Assembly (NCBI RefSeq): GCF_000276665.1
Contig: NW_004955464.1
Coordinates: forward strand, 11,601,532-11,665,531
Length of the DNA stretch: 64,000 bases
From: Chinchilla lanigera
Lineage: Eukaryota; Chordata; Mammalia; Rodentia; Chinchillidae
Direction of reading: 5' to 3'
In this document: positions 21,601 to 33,600 of the stretch, piece by piece
How the letters are laid out: each line of letters begins with the position of its first letter
How positions within the stretch are numbered: position 1 is the first letter of the stretch
The notes under the pieces: generated by a model
The model's input: only the letters and a program-made list of their open reading frames with translations
Databases searched by the model: none
Told to the model about the DNA's origin: nothing
Translations under genes and position numbers: made by a program

Positions 21601-24600
21601 TTGTGACTCTTTGAACTAAATTACATATTCATGAAGGGCTTGCAATAACCATAATAGTGCCTACCCTGAGCACTATACAACTGGCAGAAATTTTTGTCTT
21701 ATGAGTATGTTTTAAGGTTTAAGGGATGTTTCAAGTTACAAAGTGTTATATATTCTAATTGTAATTTGTGTATTTCTGAAAGATACGTTTACATGATAGT
21801 TTCAACCAAACTTAACCTAAATATCATTTTTTAGTAACACTGAAATTTCTGTCTCTAGATTTCAAGGGTTAGTTTTCTAAGCTAAGGAACTAGTTTCAAT
21901 GTAAGCACAGATACCATAACCTCAGTAGCACTGGCATCCCAGAAAACTAACCATACTTTCTCATGGTCATAAAGAAATTTAGCTCCAGAACTGGAGTTAG
22001 GATTCTTACTTCCTATCTTAAGCCTAGGAGGTCACAACATCCTACCTTTTCTTTACCCCAGCTTCTCTCTGCTGACTGCAATTTTTTGAATTCTGAACCT
22101 GTCCTAGGGACAGCTAATCCTTAGTATGTTAGTGGCATCTCTAATGAAGCTGCTTGGGGAAAAAAATGTTTACTCACTAAGATTTTCTTCTGAGTTTCTA
22201 ATTCAGGGAATGGGAGTAGGGAACCCAAAATTATCTGCTAGAATTGTTCTGACCTATATGTTTTATCAACCAGTCGAATCAGAGTACAATAGAGGATGAG
22301 ATTTGTACCTTGTAGTTTTTTTCCCACTCAAGTGTCTGTCCTTGCAGTATTGCCAGGTGTTTCTAGGTCCAGTCTTTTCTTTGTATTAACACAGTAATCA
22401 TAACCTGGAAATGAGGTTCTCAAAACCAGTGTTTAACCATACGTAACCACTGAACACATCTCTGAACCATCAACTCTCTGTAAGCAGTTGGGTTTCCTAG
22501 GCTTGTGCCACATCTTTTTTTGATCATGTATAGCAACTATATATTTGTCCATTTAAGAACATTCCTTAAATCTGCCCTCTAGGGAGTCTTTTCTCTAACT
22601 TCGCTGTGCCTATCTTTATACCCAGGTAATTTATGTATTAACTGAAATTTTTGGGAAATTTATTTAGAAAATGAAGGACAGTAGTTACCCTAACAGTCAA
22701 TTTTTATTGAGCACAAGTATTTATTATTTGAGAACAAATATTTATTAATACAAGCCAGGCATGGGGGCACATGCCTATAATCCCAGCACTAGGAAGATGA
22801 GGCAGGAGGATCATTGTGTGTTTGAGGCCAGCGTGGGCTACAAAGTGAGCTTAAGGCCAGCCTGAGTATATTTAAGTAGTATATTTAAGGGATGCTAAGA
22901 ACTATATTGTGGACCCCAGGGCCAGCTTTCTACCCTTGAGCTTTCTACCCTTTCTACCCTCTGGGACCTTCACTACATTTGTCAGCCAGCTGAGTAAAAT
23001 GGACTTAAAATTGTCAATCCAGTTTTTTTTATTGGCTTTGATTTGACACAACAGAAAGTCCAGCACCTGTAGTGTCTAAAAGCAGGACTTTCTGAGGAAA
23101 GGTGGAGGGTGGGCCCTGGGTGGGCTACAGGCTATACTACTGTGGACTGTTTGCCCAAGAGTTTTTTATGAAAACCAATTATCTTGACTAAATGGGGTCA
23201 GTCTTGTTAAGTTTAAATACTCTTTCTGTGAATTACTTTTCTACTTTAAATATATTTCAGTAAGTTAATTTTTACCTCTTATTTCTCAAGGCGACCGTGA
23301 CATAGATAAGCTACCAGCTTGTCTGGCTTTAATAACTTTTTGAAAAATTTAGAGCCCATTTTTATTTATTTCAAAATTTCTCTCAAGATACTTGGGAGGA
23401 AAGGAAAGGGAATTGCCAAAATACTTGAAATAGAAAGCAAAGAAGATAGGCTTGACATTTTCTTTGCGATCAAGAAGTAACTCGGTCTTTAAGTTAAAAA
23501 TACTGGCTGACTTTGAGGCTCTTAGCTCACTCTTCTTTTTCCAGAATCAGGTGCTTCAGAAGACCTCCACAGTTATTCTAAGGAAAGTTCTAAAAGTTTC
23601 CAGTCATCCCTCGCTGTCACTCAATTATGAAACATTAGAATAAAGGAAACAAATTTGGAAGAGAAAGACAGTATTAATATATCAAGCATGTTCTTTTCTG
23701 ACCATACAGGCAGAATGATGGTTTGATCATTTAGTACAGATCTTAAACATTATCTTGTAAAAAAAAAAAAAACAAACAAACAAACAAAAAAAAAACATTA
23801 TCTTGTGCTAATAGAGGAGTGGAGGTGTGTCTGTAACTTCAGGAATATACTAAAAAGAGACAGTTCCTAAGAGCAGAAAGTTCATCTATTTATATCCTGG
23901 CATCTCATTCCTAGCTATAAAATCTGGACAAGTCACTTATTCCTTTGGAGCCTTCATTTTCTTATCCATAAAATGTAAAGATGTATATTTACCATCAAAG
24001 CACTTTGAGCGTTCCTCTGTTATAACATCTGTCGCAGTGCAGAGTAGAGCTTCAAGGCCTTTTGTATACAGTGGTGCCAAATGCAGGGTTGGGCACATGG
24101 TCAGAGCGCAATAACAAATTATTGAAAAAGTTTATTGAAAACTACAAAAACATTAGGTGGCACACACCTAAAATCCCAACACTTGGGAGGCTAGGGCAGG
24201 AGGATTGCTATGAGTTCGAGGTCAGCCTGACCTTAAGACCCTGTCTTAAAAAAAAAAAACTATAAAGACATTGTATAAATATAAAATATTGCTATTAGCA
24301 TTATATATGTTCTGTTTGAAGGGTATGTACAGAAATTCTACTTCCTAATCCTAAGGATTAGGAAATCTTTGGAGAACAAACTTGCTCAGCTTTAAATGAG
24401 CTGCTTTCCATGTTGAAAGAACATTCATTAGCAATCAGAGGTTGTTTGTACTATACACTTCCTCTCATTTATGTAATAAAAGTACCTGGACTTGGCTTGT
24501 CTCTCCTAAAACAGCCCAAATCAGGTAACAGTTATGACCGTCTTTTGGCTTATACATTACTTGGGCTCCAGAGTGTTTTCAGGGCTTATCAGCTTTATAT

Positions 24601-27600
24601 AGTTATTAGATACTTCTTATATAACCTAGGTTATTTGTGTGTTTGTCTTATTTCCTCTTCCACTTCTACCTCCTACTTAATACATGTAGACTTCAGGAAG
24701 GAGAGAGACCTTTTGGGGTATGTGACAACCTGAATATGGCATACACATATGGGACGGGTTTTTCTTTACAATCTAGCTGAAAATGTGTAAGAAATTCAGT
24801 GGCATGCCTAAGAGCTGCATTAATTTGGACTGAGTGGTAAAATGTTTTCACTGTCTGAGATGGCTATATTCCTGCAAACCATGTGTAACTCATATTCTAC
24901 AGTAAAAGCACTTAGAAACACCTATTTATTTATAATTAAATCCTTTGGCAAGTATTTTTTTAAATAAACAAAAATATCTAACTTTAATTATTCTGAATTT
25001 TCATTTAGTAGGCTTGAAAACTCACCACCTTCAATTTTTGTGGGGTTTTTTTTGTGTGTTATTATAAAGTATGTTTCGGTTTATTTGTTGAGTTTTCTTT
25101 GTTAGATTGAAGAAGCATATAAGGTAACAAGAAATGTAGTTGGGAGGTAAGCAAAGATTTATTCAGGTGACGAATACTTTTTGAGTGCCTAAAATGTGCC
25201 AAATGTATTCAAAATGTACCCTATATAGAAATAAACAAGACCAAGTTCTAGAGCTTACATTTTAGTAAATTGCTTTATATAGGTCGTTTTTGCCAGTTTT
25301 TAGTTTTAAAGGAAGCATATAATAACTAATCAGGTAGTCTGTGACTTTAAAAAAAAAAATGATGCAGGTTTTATTCTGGAGGACCAGCCATTATCAATAT
25401 TTTATTTTCCATTAAAAGGAAAAATGATTTTTAAAGAAAAAAGAGAAAGTGCTCTCTCAGGTCTCTACCTTCAGGCTGGCAAATCTCTAAACCATTCAAG
25501 AAATATTTTTTTCCCAAAGAAAAGACTTTTCCCAAAGAAAAGTCCAAATATCATGCTTTATTTCACTAGCATGTTCTTTATCTTCTATTTCATTTTAAAC
25601 TTTGGGTTGATTTTTAAATTTAAGAAAACATTATTTGCTTTTTGGGAAAGATTAAAAATCTTAGTCTTCATAATAGTATTTGAAATGTTATAAGATCTCT
25701 TGCAGTTAATCCATTTAAGATAGAAAAATAGATTTAAGTATTTGGAGATATAATGTCACTTGACCATTAATGAAGTTCATAAATCTTCATTAAGAAGTTC
25801 CTTAGTTAAGCTGGTCAGTATTTATTTATCACCTACTGTATGTTTAGCCAGCTGCATTAAGTGCTTTACAGCCATTCTAACAGTCATATTATAGATGGGG
25901 ATACTGAGTTCAAAGGATTTGAATAATTTACTCAAAATTATAGTAAGTTATAGAGCTGAAATTCAGATCTAGTTCTTTCTGCTCATGTTCTTTGTTAAAC
26001 GTTTTAGTCATCTAGCTTAAAGGTTGCATTGCCAATAGTGAGATAGCTCCAGTTAAAATGCTTCAGTGTTAAAGATACACATTTACATAAATAAAAGAAC
26101 AATGTAGTTGATAAATATAAATGTCATCATTATCATCCAAAATTAACTTTTCTTAACACATCTCCTTTCTTACTGAATGGTCATTTTTTTTTTTTTTTAT
26201 CTTGGGACCCTGAAGGAACTTTGTGGGTGTTTATGATTATTTTTCTTCTGTTTGCTTTTAGTGGAATCTAACCAGAAAAGCTCATTCCAGGAAATCCCCA
26301 AACTTAATGAAGAACTTCTCAGCAAACAAAAACAACTTGAGAAGATAGAATCTGGAGACCTGGGCTTAAACAAACTCTGGATTAACATCACAGAAATGAA
26401 TAAGCAGGTAGCAAAAGTGTGGGGTTTTTTTAATGTTTATGTAAGCTATGAATATTTGGTTTGGTTGGTTGGTTTTTTAGTTTGAATTTGTAGGTGCAGG
26501 GAATTCACCTTTGGGTGTTTCACTTTTTAAATTGAGATTTTGCATACTATGATCCAAAAATGTTAAAATACATAATAGTTATACATTTACCAAATATTTA
26601 CAATGTTAACCCTTTCTGCAAATAAAGAGTTCTACCAAGTTAAACCAATGTAGGGAGTTACAAATTCTTGAGTTAGCTTTTCTTGTGCAGCAGTATGGGT
26701 ATCAAATAAGAGTATTTTCTAGCTCCCAGGAGAATGAATAGACTATTAAACAATGAGAGGTTTATTTTGTTTAATATAGTTTACAAACTTACAGATGCAG
26801 CCTTAGGTTATAGTGCTATAAATTATACTAAACCAAATGTGTAAAGCATCAGTAGCTAATAGTATTAATTCTAGAATAGGTAATAGAGTTAGTTAATTAC
26901 CTTGATCAGGCAAGCAAGCCTAGAGTATAAACTTTTCTAGTCCCCAAACTAGCCAGAGCTCAGTAGGCATTGCTTCCAGATGAATCTACCAGAGAAAGGG
27001 GACTTTATTCTAAGGATTTTGACAAAGCATTTCCTGTGTAGAAGGGACCATACTTGCCCTGTACTCATTTTTTGTGTAGTTAGGAAAGATACAGTCATTG
27101 AAAAGAAAACTCACATACCAAATGAACAGTTCACATGCAAAGTGCATAAGAATGAGCACATCAGTTTTGTTGGGACTAAGAAGGTATTCTCTTCTTCATA
27201 GTAGAATTATAAAGCTCAGAATGAGCCAGTAGGAGAAAGCACTGTGCTAGAAGAAAGTGCTTGCAAATATTTCTGAAGCTATACTTTTCAATAATTGTTT
27301 AGGAGTGAGGCAGTTCAGTACTTAAGACCAAAAATCAGTGCTCTGGGGAAGTACCTTCCAGCTTTTGCATGGAACCCACGGTAAAGAAGGTTTTAAAATT
27401 GTCCAGTAAACATGTACATATCCATATGCAGTGGTTGAATATGTCCCCTAAAAGTTCATGTGTTGGAAACTTAATCCCCAGATTCATATGTTAATAGTAG
27501 TTGGGTAGTAATTAGAACTGAGCCATAAAGATGGGCCCCCTTGATGGCATCATAAGAAGAGAAAGAGAAAACCAGGCTGACTGCTGTCCTTCACTATGAC

Positions 27601-30600
27601 AGAGCAAGAGAGCCCTCCCCAGATGCTGGTGCCATGTTCTTGGATTTCTCAGCTTCCGTTACCATAGGCTTAAATAAACCTCTGTTCTTTATGAGTCACC
27701 CAGTCTGTAGTATTCAGTTATAGCAACAAAAAATGGACTAAGACACTAGATGTTACTGAAGTAAAAGTTTCTGAAAAGAGTGATTCACCCCAAACATGTG
27801 TGATGTCTTATGACATTTCATTATCTTTTAGTTTATTTTGCTTTTAAAAATGATGCATGAAGTTCACTCCTGTAATCCCAGCAGTGCCTCTGGAGGCTGA
27901 GGCAGGAATTTCATGACTTCCAGACCATATCAAGTTCAAGGCCAGCCTGGGCTATGTAGGAAGTTTAAGCCAGCCTGGACTAGGTAGTGAGACTCTGTCT
28001 CAAAAAAAAGAATAAAAAATGTATTAATGAAATAATTGATAGATTATAACACCTATGAGAATGCTGTTGGTATTTTGACTAGGACTGCATTAAATTTGTG
28101 TACAGTAAAACCTTAGTTTGTGAGCAAAACTCATTCCAGAAACATGCTTGTAATCCAAAACACTTGTATATCAAAGCAAATTTCCTCATAAGAAATAACA
28201 GAAACTCAGATGCTTCATTCCACAACCCAAAAATATTCATATAAAATGATTACAATGTCATAATATAATACAAAATATAAAGAAAAATAAACAAATTAAC
28301 CTGCATTTACCCTTGAAAACCTTTGTGGCTAGTGTGAGGGAGAGGAGAGAGAAGGGGGTTATTGTGTAGGCTCACTTTCACTATTACTAGCAGAATCACT
28401 GCTATCTATTGGCTCAATAGACTCTTTTTGTTTTCAAGCAGGTTTAACAGGAAACCTATCCAATGCTTCCTTTTGAGGATTTCGTAGAAATGCAACATTG
28501 CATTATTGTTAAACAGATATATCACTTGCACTGCTACAAGGGTGGTGCATTTCTAGAAAACTTTGCAGTTTCGTACATTTTTACACATCTCCCTAGTCTC
28601 ATTTGAAGTGAGAGATTTGTCTGCCTTTTTCTCCTCTACAGATGAGACCTCCTCCTTAACCTCTTGCTCTTCAGAGATGATTACCCACAATCCTGCAGGA
28701 GAAAGTGGGGTTGCGAGAAAAGAGTCATTGACTGTGACCATGTGACATTTAGTGTCACAGCAAGACATCACTCCTTTATCAAGTTAAAATTTATTAGAGC
28801 CAGGTGGTGGCACACACCTATAATCCCAGCACTCAGGAGGCTGAGGCAGGAGGATTGCCATGAGTTTGAAGCCAGCCTGGGCTACATAGTGAGTTTAAGT
28901 CCAGCATGAATTACAAGTGAGACCCTATATCAAAAAAAAAAAAAATTATTAGAAACATTTGCTTGTCTTGCAGAACATTCACAGAACAAGTTACAATCCA
29001 AAATTTTACTTATCAATTGAGAGTACGGCCATTTTGACAGTATTGAGTCTGCCTATCCAGGAACAGGGGATAAGTTTTCATTTTCTGATGTCCTCTTAGA
29101 TTTCCTTTTTCAGAGTACCATAGTTTTCATTTCACTTCCTTTGTTTAGTTAATTCCTAAATATTTAATTTTTTTTTTTAATTTTTCTTGAAGCTATTGTG
29201 AATGGCTGCAATAAGTACCTGGATATGCCGGTATAGGGGAAAGTTTACTTCAGTCCTAAGTCTTTATATATGAAACTGAGGAAGACTGGACCAAAATGCT
29301 TTCCATTTTGGCTGCGGTATATCTTCAAAGATGCCGGGACTGGCTGATGGAGCCAGCCTGACACAGAGGAATTTTCTGCTGATGTGGGCTCAGAAAGATA
29401 GGCAACAGTTAAGCGGAGTTTCATGTCATTTGCAACAGAAGCTCTGCACTCTGAGTGGTTTTCTAAAGTTAATACTACACATACATCTCACATGGTCTGT
29501 TTGAGTACAAGACATTTCAACAAAATAGGTACAAAATTAATATTTAGCTATGTTTCTATAAAGGTAACTGTCAATTAAGATGCTTTTAGTGGCATTTTTA
29601 AAAGCAGTTTGAAGTTGCTTACACAACAAGAAAATACATCACTTAACAAGGACCCTGCTTATCACAATGTGAGTTGAAGGTAATGCAGTCCAAAAGAAGC
29701 CATCAGTTTAAAAAAATTAAATTGAACTTTTCCTTGAAAAAATGTCTTAGTAGTTGAAGTTTTATTATATTTTTGTTTTATTCATGAAATCTCTGATTTT
29801 GTACTCATCCCCCACCACCATTATAGGGAGTCTCCTTCCCTTTGAAGATCATTAATTCAATAAATATTTACTAAACTACTTCTATGGATCTAAGCTTTGG
29901 ATTCTTAGTCCATTTAAACTGTTATAACGAATTATCTCAGAGTAGCTAACTTATAAAGAACAGAAGTTCATTGCTCACATTTGTGGAGGCCGGTATTTCT
30001 GATTTCAAACTACCAACAGGTTATGGTGTGTGTGTCTAATTGGACTAGAAGGTTGTGTATTGTACTGAGCCTTAGGCATGATAACGAAAATGATGGCAGC
30101 GGCCGCGGGGCTGGTGATGGTAATGAAGATGACAGCTGGCATTCATTAAATGTTTCCTTGTGTGGGCTACTGTTAGATACGCTTACGTGTGATCTGCTTT
30201 CTTTGTTTCTATGAAGTAGAAATGGTATTTCATTTTACAGATAAGAAAACTGAGGCTCTAAGAGGTTAGTTTGCCCACAGTTGCACAGCTGCATAAGAGT
30301 CTAACATTAAAATATTTGTCTTGAGAGCCTCTTTCCAGATTCCCATTCTGACTCCCATCTTTATGTCCTTTACAGGATTCAGTAGGTACTCAGTAGATAA
30401 GTTGAAAGGATACGATGTTGGATTCCTGAGGGGTTGTGGGCGTGGGAGTGTCCCTACTCATAATCATTCAGCTTTGATGATTGTTTTAGTAGCTTTTTCT
30501 TTGCTATTTAAAGAATACTTAATTTTAAACCCAGAGGGGGAAAAAAACAGCATTTCTGACTTTGTAGTATAAAATGATATATTAATCAAATGGTCTATAG

Positions 30601-33600
30601 TGGCTATTTTCAATTTTGCTAATGAAAAATCATGTAATATGCATAAAAGCCATGATTCATCTTTTGGCTAGAATGTGAGTTTTTTTCTTAATGGTTTCTA
30701 TTTAATTCAACTTTTTAGACTTCAAAGTGCAAAAAAGTGACTCCTGGCAGTACATTTTGTGTTCTTGAATCCAACCTGACATTCTAGGATATGCCTGTTA
30801 CAGAGGCCAGAGCCGTGCTAGAGACAGTAATGGGAAGGTGCCCCTCATCTTCCCATTCCAGTTCTGCACATGGACTTGCTGTAATTTCCCAGATGTTGGC
30901 ATTACTGCACTGAAGAGAGGAAGACTGGAAGATGGGATCCAGCTTTGTAATATATGGAAATATAGCTGAGTCTGAGTGACCAGTGTATGACCTGGGTCTT
31001 ATGAGTAAGACGCTCTCAGTGTGTTGGTTAGCTGCAGAGCTGATGGTCAGCTCTCCTCAGTCCACTCTTTAAGTGAGGCAGTTTAAAGCCTAGACTGAGT
31101 GTGGCATGGTGTGCCTGCATTCACTTCAAGCTGCCTCAGAGGTACTTACACAATTAGAGCACTTGGAATAACTGCACTCTTGTCCATCAAATTGATTTGG
31201 GGCTGATTATGTACATACTTTAGGGCAACAAAACATGCCCTCCCCACCACCTCATGGTGTGCCCAGATGGTCTTGGAAGGCCCAATGGAGGACTCAGAAG
31301 AAAGGGGCAGCCAAGGAAACCCATCAAAACCCTTCCGAAAATCATGTGATTTTTTTCATGCATATTTTTTTCATCCTTTGTCTTTTAAAAATTTATAATA
31401 TGTGAATATATAAGATTTAAGAAAGAAAATACATATAGAACTCATGCAAATTTCCCTTCAGTCCCCATCTGTCTCTCCCCAACACACACACACACACGTA
31501 CACACTCTGTCCTTTGCACTCTCCATCCTCATAGTTATCCACCATCCGTCAGAAGCACTGCACTTCTACAGTCCTCTAGGCATTTACAAAGCCTTAATAG
31601 CTTTTAATATGAATTAGCTTATGGGTTAGCCTGTGAGTATAAATAAATGGAGTCGTTCAATGTTTTTACTGCCATTTGCTTTGTTCACCAAATGTATCTA
31701 CATTCTAGGTGATAGGCATTTAGATTGTTTCTAGTTGCTTTGCTATTGCAAATAAAGAAGACATGAATGTCCTAGTGCGTGTGTCTTTGTGCACGTGAGC
31801 AGGTAGTCTGTCAGGATTGATTTCTAGAAATGAAGTTGCTGAATAAAGAACCTAAACACTTCAAATTTTGAAGGATATTCCTAGATAAACTTCTGAAAAT
31901 GCTCCTCTGATTTATGCTCCCACAATGAATAAAAATGCCTGTTTCTTTATGTCCTTTTCAAACCATAGTATTATTCATATCTTCTTAAAAGGATAGGTGA
32001 AAACTTCTTTGATGTAATTATTAGTTTTAAGAGGTTTACAGTTTGCTGAAAGTATCTCCCTGTCAGTTGATGTTTTTCATCTCTGTTTTTAAGGGCATAA
32101 AGTCAGAATTTGATACTAGTCTGCATATTTTAGAGCACTTATGGAGAATTACATGTTTAAGTACTCATTAAATTTCACTACTAATAACTGTCACTTGTTT
32201 GTGTGAGGTACTGTGCTGAGAGGTTTAGTTATATATGGCACTTCATTCTTCTTATCTATATTAGTCATCTGTTGCTGGATTAATTTCATCCCCAATGTTA
32301 GTGGCTTAAAACACAAGCATTTATTCTTTTCAGTTTCTGTAGGTCAGGATTTGGGAACAGCTAAGCAGAATGTTTCTGGCTAGGATCTCTAAGGCTAAGA
32401 TATCAGCCAGGGCTTCCTCATCTGAGGGCTTGAATAGGCCTGGAAGGTCCTCTCGTGGCTATTGGCAAGAGATTTCCGTTCCTCCCAACTGGGGCTGTTT
32501 GGGTTCCCTCACAGGACAGCAGCTAGCCTCCCAGAGTGAGTGATCCAAGAGAGCAGACAAGCCATAGTTGCAGCAGTGCCTTTGACGAATGACCTCGTTT
32601 CCAAAGTTGCCAATGGTCACTTCCATTTTAGTCTTTTCACTAAACGCAAGTCACTTAAGCCTATACCATATTCAAGGGGAAGGGAATTAAGTTCCATCTT
32701 AAAGGACAAACTATTACAGAATTTGTAGATACATTTTTCAAACCATCACACTCTCCTTTGCAGGGGCTAGTAAACTGTTTTGCTGATGATGTTGTTGTTG
32801 TCATCATAGGCACAGCATTTTATTGGTGAGAAAAATTAATTCATTTCTTATTTAACTTTATCTCTAACCTCCTGGCCTTTCCCTCTACTCTGTTTGGGAC
32901 TAGCCACGTCAGGATCCATCCCAAGTATTAGTCCTTAGCCATTCATTCTCTTCATTCAGTAAATGTTTACTGAATTTCTGTCTTTGTGACAGGCATATTG
33001 TGGAACATAAAACAGGCATGGTCCTTGATCACATGGTGTTTACAGTCTTGTGGAGGAGAGAAACCTCAATAATTAAGTCATTGTCTCTTTGAGAAGTGTA
33101 GGAAAAGTACTGCGGAACCTATGGTGCTGTTGTTCCCTACTTTTCTCCAGTGCCGCTCACACTTCTAACCTAGAAAGATTGGCTGCTTTTTTTTTTTTTT
33201 TTTGAGATGGTCTCATTGTGTAGCCTAGGCTGGCCTTGAACTCAAGGCAATCCTCCTGCCTCAGCCTCCTGAGTGCTGGGATTACAGGCATGTGTCACCA
33301 CATTCAGCACCTTCTTTATTTTTGTATATAAAACTTAACTTTTCCATCGGAGTCTAATTGGAGTCCTACTTCAATAAAGCCTATCCCTTTCTACCTCCAC
33401 TAGTATCACTTTATTCAGAACTTCACCTAATGTCACAGTCAACAATTATTCCTTCAATGGGCCCTCTCTCTCAGCTCCTTGAAGTGAAAGGTTTAGGAGT
33501 TTCTTTAATTCTTTTCTCCTTCTCACCCCTCATATCTAGTCCCAGCAAATCATGTCTTTTTAACTTCTGCTTCTACCTCTGATACAAGTGAAGTCCAAAC

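Larger units (their letters stand above)
20184..26261 (+). other. EFCAB14: EFCAB14 intron 2
   Basis: 6.1 kb with ID at 20301 (-), B1 copies at 20503 (-), 20957, 21371, 22753 and 24154, MIR at about 23905-24010 (+) and 25815-26010 (-), an L2-like piece at 25160-25260 and a tail-only insertion at 23759. No ORF of interest. Confidence 0.9.
28030..29215 (-). mobile_element. L1 ORF2 remnant, antisense, split by a Tigger-like element
   Basis: Left part ends 'gactgcattaaatttgtgta'; right part resumes 'ggccattttgacagtattga' and runs to 'gctattgtgaatgg'. These are consecutive in antisense L1 ORF2, so 28103-29010 is an insertion. Confidence 0.82.

Noticed and set aside
30098..30105. NotI site (GCGGCCGC) as a cloning or assembly scar
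   Set aside because: Flanking sequence is continuous with the intron and a MIR fragment; no vector sequence seen.
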